Assembly: GCA_009885595.1 (NCBI GenBank)
Contig: VFKJ01000260.1
Location: forward strand, 1 to 12,771
Direction: 5' to 3'
DNA length: 12,771 bases
DNA from: Myxococcales bacterium
Lineage (GTDB): Bacteria; Myxococcota; Myxococcia; Myxococcales; Myxococcaceae
Shown: piece after piece, positions 6,865 to 12,771 of the stretch
Numbering within the stretch: position 1 is the first letter of the stretch
How the letters are laid out: each line of letters begins with the position of its first letter
The notes under the pieces: model-generated
What the model was told of the DNA's origin: nothing
Databases searched by the model: none
What the model saw: only the letters and a program-made list of their open reading frames with translations
Made by a program: the position numbers and the translations under genes

Positions 6865-7980
6865 GTGACCGCCCCGTACCTGCAGCCGCAGCTCCCCGAC
6901 CTCCCCATCCGCCGGGTGGAAGAGATGGGGCTCAAGGAGCTCGAGCGCATTCGGCTGATCCTCCGCGGAGGCTCGGTGATCGAGTGGCGGCGGATGCACT
7001 TCAAGACCTGGGACGAGGTCGATCGTTTCCTGCGGCTCTTGCAGATCGATCCCACGCGCAAGCACGACGATCGCTGGGTGCGCACGGTGCTCGCCGACGC
7101 GGTCGACTACCTGCGCAAGACCTTCAACTACCGGGTGGCCGACGTGGTGGCCAACCCCAACATGATCCACGATCTCTTCCTGCTGGCCTCGGGCGAGATC
7201 GATCGCAAGTACCGGAAGATCGCCTGCATCGTGCTCAAGACGATGCACGTCATTCAGCACATCGAGGCGCGCGACCTGCTGTTCAAGATCGCGGTGCCCG
7301 AGGCGGAGATGGCCCGGCTGGTGAGCGAGCGGGTCAACGGGGTGATGGAAGAGGCGCGGCAGAAAGAGCTGCCGATCGTCGAGTTCTCCGATTCGATCAA
7401 GACGCGCGAGTCGACCATCACCAAGCTCATCGCGAAGAAGGACTCGACCGCCGCGGCCATCTACGACCGCACGCGCTTCCGCATCATCGTCAAGGAGCGG
7501 GACGACATCATTCCCGCGCTCTACTTCCTCACCCAGCGCCTCTTGCCCTTCAACTTCATCGTGCCCTCGCAGACCGAGAACACGCTGATCAAGTTCAAGG
7601 ACCTGGTGAAGGCGTACCCGAACTTCAAGAAGTACGCGCGGCAGCTGCACCTGGACCTCGACTACGAGGAGCGCGAGGCGGCGGCGCGCTTAGGGAACAC
7701 CTTCTCGGGCTCGACCTACCGGGTGCTCAACTTCGTGGCCGACGTGCCGATTCGGCTCGACGCCTTTCTTCCCCCGCCGGAGCAGGACGATCGGGAGCGG
7801 CAGGGCCGGATCACCCTGGCCACCTGCGAGTTCCAGATCGCCGACGAGAAGACCGCCATCCAGAACGAGAAGGGGGAGAACTCCCACGAGCGCTACAAGC
7901 AGCGGCAGCGCGACGTGGTGCTCAAGCGCCTCTCCTCGGGCCTGGTGGTGCCCAAGAAGCGCCTACCCCCTCAGGGCTGA
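6865..7980 (+). CDS. TIGR04552-like conserved protein; C-terminal half resembles a RelA/SpoT-type nucleotidyltransferase
   Basis: The 371-residue cytoplasmic protein belongs, from memory, to a deltaproteobacterial/myxobacterial family known only by a number. Residues 1-170 are helical with no motif I know. The second half reads like a divergent (p)ppGpp synthetase domain. Residues 180-191 resemble the RxKxxxSxxxK start; YDRTRFRIIV (200-209) fits the D-x-x-G-x-R-I strand with Asp201 as metal ligand; STYRVLNFV (283-291) fits GYRSLH; CEFQIAD (321-327) fits the E-x-Q-I-R-T strand with Glu322; SHERYK (340-345) fits the downstream His/Tyr-Lys segment. The order and spacing agree, but the HD hydrolase and TGS/ACT parts of long RSH proteins are absent. 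The activity is inference; a non-catalytic relative is possible. The start is the GTG at 6865, as ATGs just upstream are in a frame that stops at once. It follows the 6822 terminator, so it has its own unidentified promoter. Codon 276 is TTA, rare at this GC content. Confidence 0.82.
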   Translation: MTAPYLQPQLPDLPIRRVEEMGLKELERIRLILRGGSVIEWRRMHFKTWDEVDRFLRLLQIDPTRKHDDRWVRTVLADAVDYLRKTFNYRVADVVANPNMIHDLFLLASGEIDRKYRKIACIVLKTMHVIQHIEARDLLFKIAVPEAEMARLVSERVNGVMEEARQKELPIVEFSDSIKTRESTITKLIAKKDSTAAAIYDRTRFRIIVKERDDIIPALYFLTQRLLPFNFIVPSQTENTLIKFKDLVKAYPNFKKYARQLHLDLDYEEREAAARLGNTFSGSTYRVLNFVADVPIRLDAFLPPPEQDDRERQGRITLATCEFQIADEKTAIQNEKGENSHERYKQRQRDVVLKRLSSGLVVPKKRLPPQG

Positions 7981-8819
7981 GGCGGTGCGCCGCCGTCCGC
8001 GTTCCAGCCACCTTCGAACGCGACGGTGTTGACGACCACGCACCCCGGGCCGTCTGAAGCGTCGGTCGCGAGGTTCCACTCGTTGAAGCGCACGTTCATG
8101 GCCGAGCCGCTCAGCCGGCCCAGGGAGGCTTGATCGGCGCGGGTGATGGTCATCGAGCCCGCCTGGCCGAGGTACACATGCTGGCAGGTGGTCGTCATCG
8201 GATCGCAGCCTTCGTAGAAGATCGCGCAGGCGATGCAGTTCCCGTAGCGGGTCGCGGCGCTGAAGTTCTCGGTGTACGGGAAGTTCGGAGAAACGTCGTT
8301 GGGGTACACCACCTCGACGCGGAAGTTGTCGGTGCTGGTGCCGCCGTTCACCAGGTAGATCCAGGCGGCGTAGTTGTAGTGGCCGGTGCTGCCGCTGGTG
8401 AAGGAGCGGTACTCGGCGAGCCCGAGGTTCTGTTGGGTGGCCTGCAGGGTGGTGATCATCCGGCAGCCGCCGCCGCCCGTGCCCCCGCCGGTGGTGCCCC
8501 CGCCCGTTCCGCCGCCGGTGGTGCCCCCGCCCGTTCCGCCGCCCGTGGTGCCGCCGCCGCCTCCGGTGGTACCTCCGCCCCCGCCGTTCGAGGCGGCCCG
8601 GCACTCGCTCTGCTGGCAGACGGTGCCCGTCCCGCAGCGAGCGCACGCGACGCCGGTCGAACCACAGAACTCGGGAGTCGCCCCTGACTGGCACTTCCCG
8701 CTCGTGTCACAGCACCCTCCGCAGGTGGCGGGCGAGCAGGAAGCGGCGGGGCCACAGGCAGAGACGATGAGGCCGCCGACGAAGCCGACCAGGAGCATGA
8801 GGAAGGTACGGGGTTGCAT
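7971..8819 (-). CDS. Cys-rich lipoprotein with Gly/Thr linker, unknown function
   Basis: The 282-residue product begins with a type II signal peptide and a good lipobox (VSAC, Cys22 lipidated). Ten more cysteines follow up to residue 73 (motifs CGGCCDTSGKC, CARCGTGTVC), then a pure Gly/Thr linker of 40 residues (79-118). The C-terminal domain of about 160 residues has Cys119 and the pattern GNCIACAIFYEGC; it looks like an exposed beta-rich domain seen in other myxobacterial lipoproteins, function unknown. The ATG at 8819 has GGAG 6 nt upstream. The frame stays open further upstream only because it runs through the tRNA-Leu gene, so a longer start is rejected. The gene begins 23 bp after the tRNA 3' end with no visible promoter or terminator between, so it may be read as a continuation of the tRNA transcript. 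Its stop overlaps by 10 bp the stop of the convergent gene ending at 7980. Confidence 0.85.
   Translation of the reverse strand: MQPRTFLMLLVGFVGGLIVSACGPAASCSPATCGGCCDTSGKCQSGATPEFCGSTGVACARCGTGTVCQQSECRAASNGGGGGTTGGGGGTTGGGTGGGTTGGGTGGGTTGGGTGGGGCRMITTLQATQQNLGLAEYRSFTSGSTGHYNYAAWIYLVNGGTSTDNFRVEVVYPNDVSPNFPYTENFSAATRYGNCIACAIFYEGCDPMTTTCQHVYLGQAGSMTITRADQASLGRLSGSAMNVRFNEWNLATDASDGPGCVVVNTVAFEGGWNADGGAPPQP
8490..8543. repeat. 27-bp tandem repeat inside the Gly/Thr linker of the lipoprotein gene
   Basis: Two identical 27-bp copies (8490-8516 and 8517-8543) encode a 9-residue Gly/Thr unit, flanked by degenerate copies within the 8466-8585 low-complexity tract. Being in frame and identical, they could change copy number by slippage and so alter linker length without breaking the gene. 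Confidence 0.8.
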
Positions 8820-8842
8820 GATTGCTCCAGGGTTCGGGTGGT

Positions 8843-8930
8843 TGCGCGAGAGGGGAATCGAACCCCTACGGCCCACCAAAGGGCCTGCGGATTTTAAGTC
8901 CGCTGCGTCTGCCAATTTCGCCACTCGCGC
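8843..8930 (-). tRNA. tRNA-Leu (anticodon UAA)
   Basis: Read on the minus strand, 8930-8924 GCGCGAG pairs with CTCGCGC (8850-8844) as the 7-bp acceptor stem, with A at 8843 as discriminator. The anticodon arm is GCGGA-CTTAAAA-TCCGC with anticodon TAA at 8896-8894. A long class II variable arm (GGCCC-TTTGGT-GGGCC) and a T arm AGGGG-TTCGATT-CCCCT are present. The long variable arm, D-loop sequence and discriminator A identify leucine. CCA is not encoded. It decodes UUA (and UUG by wobble). The gene is divergent from ffh across a 50-bp gap and lies just ahead of the lipoprotein gene on its own strand. Confidence 0.96.
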
Positions 8931-8980
8931 GCATCGCTGAAGCACTGTTTAGCAGGGTCTCTTCGGTGTAGGAGCGCGCC

Positions 8981-10627
8981 ATGCTGGAAACAGTCTCCAA
9001 GGGCTTTCGCGCTGCCAAGAATCGCCTCCTGGGCAAGGCAGAGCTGACGCCTGAGCTCATCGACGAGTCGCTGCGCGACATCCGCGTCGCGCTGCTGGAA
9101 GCCGACGTCGCCTTCGACGTGGTGAAGAAGTTCGTCGCGCGCGTGCGCGAGCAGGCGGCCGGCGCCGAGGTGAAGACCTCGATCACCGGCAAGTCGGGCA
9201 AGAAGCTCAAGGTCTCACCCGGCGATCACTTCGTGAAGATCTGCCACGACGAGCTCGAGGCCCTGATGGGCCCGGTGGACACCTCGTTCAAGCTCAAGGG
9301 CAAGGGCCAGGTCAGCGGCATCATGATGGTCGGCCTGCAGGGCTCCGGTAAGACGACCACCACCGGGAAGATCGCCTTCAAGCTGAAGAAGGAAGGGCGC
9401 TCGGTGATGCTGGTGGCGGCCGACATCTACCGGCCCGCCGCCGTCGATCAGCTCAAGGTCTTGGGCGAGAAGCTGGGCGTGCCGGTGTTCCACGAGGCGG
9501 GGCTGCAGCCGCCCGAGCTGGCGCGGCTCGCCTACGAGAAGGCGCGCGCGGAGAAGATCGACACGGTGATCATCGACACCGCCGGTCGCCTGGCGATCGA
9601 CGACGCGTTGATGGCCGAGCTGGAGTCGATCAAGTCGATCGTCAAGCCGGACAACATCATCCTCGTGACCGACGCGATGATCGGCCAGGACGCGGTGAAG
9701 ACCGCGGCCGAGTTCAATCGCCGCCTCGAGATCGACGGCTTCATTCTCACCAAGCTCGACGGTGATGCCCGCGGCGGCGCGGCGCTCTCGATCAAGGAAG
9801 TCACCGGCAAGCCCATCAAGTACCTCGGCATGGGCGAAGGCCTCGACAAGCTCGAGGAGTTCCGTCCCGCCGGCCTCGCCTCGCGCATTCTCGGGTTCGG
9901 CGACGTCGTCGGCCTGATGAAGGACTTCGAAGGCGTCGTCGACCAGGACAAGGCCGAAGAAGACGCGAAGAAGCTGCTCTCGGGCCGCTTCAACATGAAG
10001 GACTTCATGGAGCAGATCCGCACGGTCCGGAAGATGGGGCCGCTGAAGGATCTGCTCGAGAAGATGCCTTTCCTCGGGGAGATGAGCGAGCAGCTCAACC
10101 CCAACGAGGGCGAGCTCGACAAGATCGACTCGATGTACAACTCGATGACCGAGCAGGAGCGCAAAGCGCCGCACCTGATCGCCAAGGGCCGCGTCGAGCG
10201 CATCGCCAAGGGCTCGGGCCGCAAGCCGCAGGAAGTCTCGGAGCTGATGCAGAAGTTCTCCGGGATGCAGCAAATGATGGGCGCCATCGGGCAGGACCCC
10301 GGGCTCCTCGGCAAGCTGCCGTTCTTCAAGCAGCTGGGTCAGATGAACCAGATGAAGAACATGGACCTGGGCTCGCTCTTCGGGAAGGACCCGATGATGG
10401 CGCAGGCGCTGGGCATGGGCGGGCAGGGCGGCATGCCGATGCAGCTGCCGCCGGGGCTGCCGCCCGGCTACACCCCGCCGATGAGCAAGGCCCAGCTCGC
10501 GCAGGCGCGCATGCAGGGCTACTCGCTGGGGCCGCAGAAGAGCGGCCAGACGGACGCTGAGCGCAAGGCTCTGAAGGAGCGGCGCAAGCGCGAGAAGGAA
10601 AACAAGAAGAAGAACCGCCGTCGTTAG
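8981..10627 (+). CDS. ffh: Signal recognition particle protein Ffh
   Basis: Ffh binds 4.5S RNA and hydrophobic signal sequences emerging from ribosomes and, with FtsY, delivers them to the Sec translocon by a paired GTPase cycle. The 548-residue product has the N domain (1-90), the P-loop GLQGSGKTT (118-126), DIYRPAA (148-154), DTAGR (199-203), TKLDGDARGG (257-266), and a methionine-rich M domain with the RNA-binding segment RIAKGSGRKPQEVSELMQKF. The ATG has AGGAG 7 nt upstream. It is about 100 residues longer than Escherichia coli Ffh (453). The extra length is a Met/Gly/Gln/Pro-rich tract followed by a highly charged Lys/Arg tail ending KNRRR. It leads an apparent operon with the M3 peptidase gene 12 bp downstream and is divergent from tRNA-Leu, the two sharing a 50-bp intergenic region where I could not fix a convincing promoter for either. 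Confidence 0.97.
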   Translation: MLETVSKGFRAAKNRLLGKAELTPELIDESLRDIRVALLEADVAFDVVKKFVARVREQAAGAEVKTSITGKSGKKLKVSPGDHFVKICHDELEALMGPVDTSFKLKGKGQVSGIMMVGLQGSGKTTTTGKIAFKLKKEGRSVMLVAADIYRPAAVDQLKVLGEKLGVPVFHEAGLQPPELARLAYEKARAEKIDTVIIDTAGRLAIDDALMAELESIKSIVKPDNIILVTDAMIGQDAVKTAAEFNRRLEIDGFILTKLDGDARGGAALSIKEVTGKPIKYLGMGEGLDKLEEFRPAGLASRILGFGDVVGLMKDFEGVVDQDKAEEDAKKLLSGRFNMKDFMEQIRTVRKMGPLKDLLEKMPFLGEMSEQLNPNEGELDKIDSMYNSMTEQERKAPHLIAKGRVERIAKGSGRKPQEVSELMQKFSGMQQMMGAIGQDPGLLGKLPFFKQLGQMNQMKNMDLGSLFGKDPMMAQALGMGGQGGMPMQLPPGLPPGYTPPMSKAQLAQARMQGYSLGPQKSGQTDAERKALKERRKREKENKKKNRRR

Positions 10628-10639
10628 GCGAGGTCAAAC

Positions 10640-12643
10640 ATGAACTCCGAGAATCCCGTGCTCGCTCCGTGGGCTGGTCCATGGGGCGGGGTGCCTGCGT
10701 TCGATCGCATTCAGCTCGCCCACTTCAAGCCCGCCCTCGAGCAGGGCATGGCCGAGCAGCTCGCCGAGATCGACGCCATCGCGAACGATCCCGCGCCGGC
10801 GAGCTTCCAGAACACCATCGTCGCCTTCGAGCTGTCGGGCCAGCCGCTGACGCGGGCGATGAGCCTCTTGGGGGTGTGGTCCGGCGGGCTCGCGACGCCC
10901 GAGTTCCAGGCGCTCGAGACCGAGCTGTCGCCGAAGCTCTCCGCCTTCCGCGATTCGATCATCCAGAACGCGAAGCTCTTCGCGCGCATCAAGGCGGTCT
11001 CCGACGCCCCGCGCACCGGGCTCACTTCCGAGCAGCAGCGGCTGCTCTGGCGCCACTTCACCGCCTTCACCCGGCAGGGCGCCGCGCTCGACGACGCGAA
11101 GAAGGCCGAGTTGTCCGCGCTCAACCAGCAGCTCGCCACCCTCACCACCCGCTTCAGCCAGAACCTGCTGGGTGACGAGGAAGAAGACGTGCTGGTGATC
11201 GACTCGCGCGAGGGGCTCGTGGGGCTGCCCCCGGCGCAGGTGGAGGCCGCCGCCGCCGAGGCCGCGCGTCGGGGCCGGCCTGGCGTGTGGATGATCTCCA
11301 ACAGCCGCTCCGCCATGGAGCCGTTCCTCAGCTCGTCTGAAGACCGTTCCCTGCGCGAGCGCGGCTGGCGCATGTGGACCCGTCGTGGCGACAACGGCAA
11401 CGCGCGCGACAACAACGCCATCGCCGCCGAGATCCTGCTGCTGCGGGCGAAGAAGGCGAAGCTGCTGGGCTTCGCGACCTTCGCGCACTGGCGCCTCGAT
11501 GACTCGATGGCGAAGGACCCGAAGGCCGCGCTCGAGCTGATGACCTCGGTGTGGACGAAGGCGCGCGATCAGTTTCGCCGCGACGTGGTGGAGATCGAGA
11601 AGCTCGCCGGCTTCAGCATCGCGCCGTGGGACTACCGGCTGTACGCAGAGAAGCTGCGCAAGGCGAAGTTCGATCTCGACCTCGACGAGCTCAAGCCCTG
11701 GCTCCAGCTGGAGCGGCTGCGCGAGGCGATGTTCTGGGTGGCAGGCCAGCTGTACGGGCTTCGGTTCGAGAAGCGCGAGGGCGTGCCGGTGTTCCACGAG
11801 GACGTGCGCGTCTACGAGGTGACCCGCCACGGCAAGCTGGTGGGCCTGTGGTACTTCGACCCGTTCGCCCGGCCTGGCAAACAGTCCGGCGCGTGGATGA
11901 GCGCGTACCGCGATCAGCAGCGCGTCGAAGGGGAAGTGTTCACCCTGGTGTCGAACAACTCGAACTTCATCAAGGGCCAGCCCACCATCTCGTGGGACGA
12001 CGCTCGCATCATGTTCCACGAGTTCGGCCACGCGCTGCACGGCCTGCTCTCGAACGTCACCTACCCCTCGCTCTCCGGCACCAACGTGCTGCGCGACTTC
12101 GTGGAGTTGCCCTCGCAGCTGCACGAGCACTGGCTGTCCACGCCCGAGGTCCTGAAGTTCCTCGTCGACGACAAGGGAGCCTCGATCCCCTCCAGCTTGA
12201 TCGAGCGGCTGGAGAAGGCACGCACCTTCAACGAAGGCTTCGCCACCGCTGAAGCCCAGGCCAGCGCGCTGGTCGACATGAAGCTGCACCTCGCGGGCGA
12301 GACGCCGATCGATCCGAAGCAGTTCGAGGCGCAGACGCTGAAGGAGATCGGCATGCCGCCGCAGCTGGTGATGCGGCACCGCATTCCGCACTTCGGGCAC
12401 ATCTTCTCGGGCGATGGCTACGCGGCCGGGTACTACAGCTACATCTGGGCCGAGGTGCTCGAGCGCGACGTGTTCGAGGCGTTCAAGGAAGGCGAGGGCC
12501 CTTACGACGTCGCGGTCTCCACCCGGCTGGTGGAGACGATCCTCAGCGTGGGTGACACCGTGGATCCCGCGGAGGCGTTCCGGAAGTTCAGGGGACGCGA
12601 GCCGAAGCCAGACGCGCTGCTGAGGGCGAAAGGCTTTTTGTAA
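10640..12643 (+). CDS. dcp: M3 family zinc metallopeptidase, peptidyl-dipeptidase Dcp type
   Basis: M3A enzymes are cytoplasmic zinc oligopeptidases. Dcp releases C-terminal dipeptides; the sister OpdA cleaves peptides including freed signal peptides. The 667-residue product has the usual family length and no signal peptide. The zinc site is HEFGH (His460, Glu461, His464) with the third ligand Glu489 in RDFVELPSQLHEHW. The segment GTNVLRDFVE and the spacing around it match Dcp rather than OpdA, which has a different sequence before the Glu. The substrate-side motif FSGDGYAAGYYSYIW is present near the C-terminus, with GDGY in place of the usual GGGY/GGY. The start codon ATG follows GCGAGG by 7 nt and lies 12 bp after the ffh stop, so translation and transcription are probably linked to ffh. 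This neighbourhood makes a role in clearing signal peptides or other short peptides attractive, but that is inference. Confidence 0.9.
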   Translation: MNSENPVLAPWAGPWGGVPAFDRIQLAHFKPALEQGMAEQLAEIDAIANDPAPASFQNTIVAFELSGQPLTRAMSLLGVWSGGLATPEFQALETELSPKLSAFRDSIIQNAKLFARIKAVSDAPRTGLTSEQQRLLWRHFTAFTRQGAALDDAKKAELSALNQQLATLTTRFSQNLLGDEEEDVLVIDSREGLVGLPPAQVEAAAAEAARRGRPGVWMISNSRSAMEPFLSSSEDRSLRERGWRMWTRRGDNGNARDNNAIAAEILLLRAKKAKLLGFATFAHWRLDDSMAKDPKAALELMTSVWTKARDQFRRDVVEIEKLAGFSIAPWDYRLYAEKLRKAKFDLDLDELKPWLQLERLREAMFWVAGQLYGLRFEKREGVPVFHEDVRVYEVTRHGKLVGLWYFDPFARPGKQSGAWMSAYRDQQRVEGEVFTLVSNNSNFIKGQPTISWDDARIMFHEFGHALHGLLSNVTYPSLSGTNVLRDFVELPSQLHEHWLSTPEVLKFLVDDKGASIPSSLIERLEKARTFNEGFATAEAQASALVDMKLHLAGETPIDPKQFEAQTLKEIGMPPQLVMRHRIPHFGHIFSGDGYAAGYYSYIWAEVLERDVFEAFKEGEGPYDVAVSTRLVETILSVGDTVDPAEAFRKFRGREPKPDALLRAKGFL

Positions 12644-12644
12644 G

Positions 12645-12690
12645 CCCTCTCCCCGACCCTCTCCCCCGCGGGGGAGAGGGAGACAGTTTT
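12645..12690 (+). terminator. CCCTCTCCCC hairpin, terminator between convergent genes
   Basis: CCCTCTCCCC (12657-12666) pairs perfectly with GGGGAGAGGG (12671-12680) around a CGCG loop, and TTTT follows at 12687-12690 after a 6-nt gap. A second direct copy of CCCTCTCCCC (12645-12654) stands upstream and could compete for the same partner. Palindromes built on this core occur between genes in many GC-rich proteobacteria, so this may be a dispersed element that acts as a terminator. It sits between the stops of the M3 peptidase gene and the convergent gene ending at 12697. Confidence 0.7.
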
Positions 12691-12696
12691 CTTAGT

Positions 12697-12771
12697 TCAC
12701 AGGCCGCCGGTGTCGTAGCTGGTCGGCACGTCGACCCGGAACCCGAAGTCGACCTTCTTCTTCTCGCCGGC
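12697..12771 (-). CDS. C-terminal end of an unidentified convergent protein (truncated by window edge)
   Basis: On the minus strand the frame reads 24 residues without a stop from the window edge, ending FGFRVDVPTSYDTGGL and TGA at 12699-12697. The codons have strong G/C third positions as in the neighbouring genes, and the stop falls in the right place just before the shared terminator hairpin. A run of acidic and Lys residues (GEKKKVD) precedes the tail. Too little is present to name a family. Confidence 0.6.
   Translation of the reverse strand, partial: AGEKKKVDFGFRVDVPTSYDTGGL

Noticed and set aside
8466..8585. Possible CRISPR-like array
   Set aside because: The repeats are directly adjacent, in frame and encode Gly/Thr; there are no unique spacers and no cas genes.
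8820..8945. Longer start for the minus-strand lipoprotein at 8945
   Set aside because: That stretch is the tRNA-Leu gene read as protein (the familiar GSIPLSRN artefact); lipobox and ribosome binding site fix the start at 8819.

Overview
The window looks like chromosomal DNA of a myxobacterium or close relative (phylum Myxococcota). It is very GC-rich with strong G/C third positions. It carries the end of a giant TPR protein followed by a zinc-ribbon/GYF/TonB-tail protein, the GltI-GltJ (AgmK-AgmX) pair of the Myxococcus gliding machinery. It also has two Cys-rich lipoproteins with Asp-Ala-Gly or Gly/Thr linkers, a style common in that phylum. No transposase, integrase, phage gene or CRISPR array is visible, and no stretch over 300 bases lacks a gene.

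Left part (1-6822, all + strand). A 5'-truncated gltI-like TPR gene ends at 2931. A 157-bp gap holds a strong hairpin and a good sigma70-type promoter, then gltJ-like agmX runs from 3089 to 5071. A Cys-rich lipoprotein (5264-6196) follows behind its own promoter candidate, whose spacer is filled by a 12-bp palindrome. Next is a secreted MORN_2/YwqK-like protein (6271-6765), closed by a textbook intrinsic terminator.

Middle part (6865-8930). A 371-residue protein of a family I recognise only as conserved in deltaproteobacteria/myxobacteria (TIGR04552-like) has a C-terminal half with the motif order of a RelA/SpoT-type nucleotidyltransferase; this is the most interesting lead here. Its stop overlaps by 10 bp the stop of a convergent lipoprotein gene on the minus strand. 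That lipoprotein starts 23 bp after the 3' end of a minus-strand tRNA-Leu(UAA) gene. The only in-frame TTA codon I found in the window lies in the neighbouring 371-residue protein.

Right part (8981-12771). ffh (SRP GTPase with an enlarged Met/Pro/Gly C-terminus and basic tail) is followed after 12 bp by an M3 metallopeptidase of the Dcp type, apparently one operon linking protein targeting with peptide breakdown. A palindromic CCCTCTCCCC hairpin ends it and separates it from the 3' end of a convergent, unidentified gene on the minus strand, cut by the window edge.
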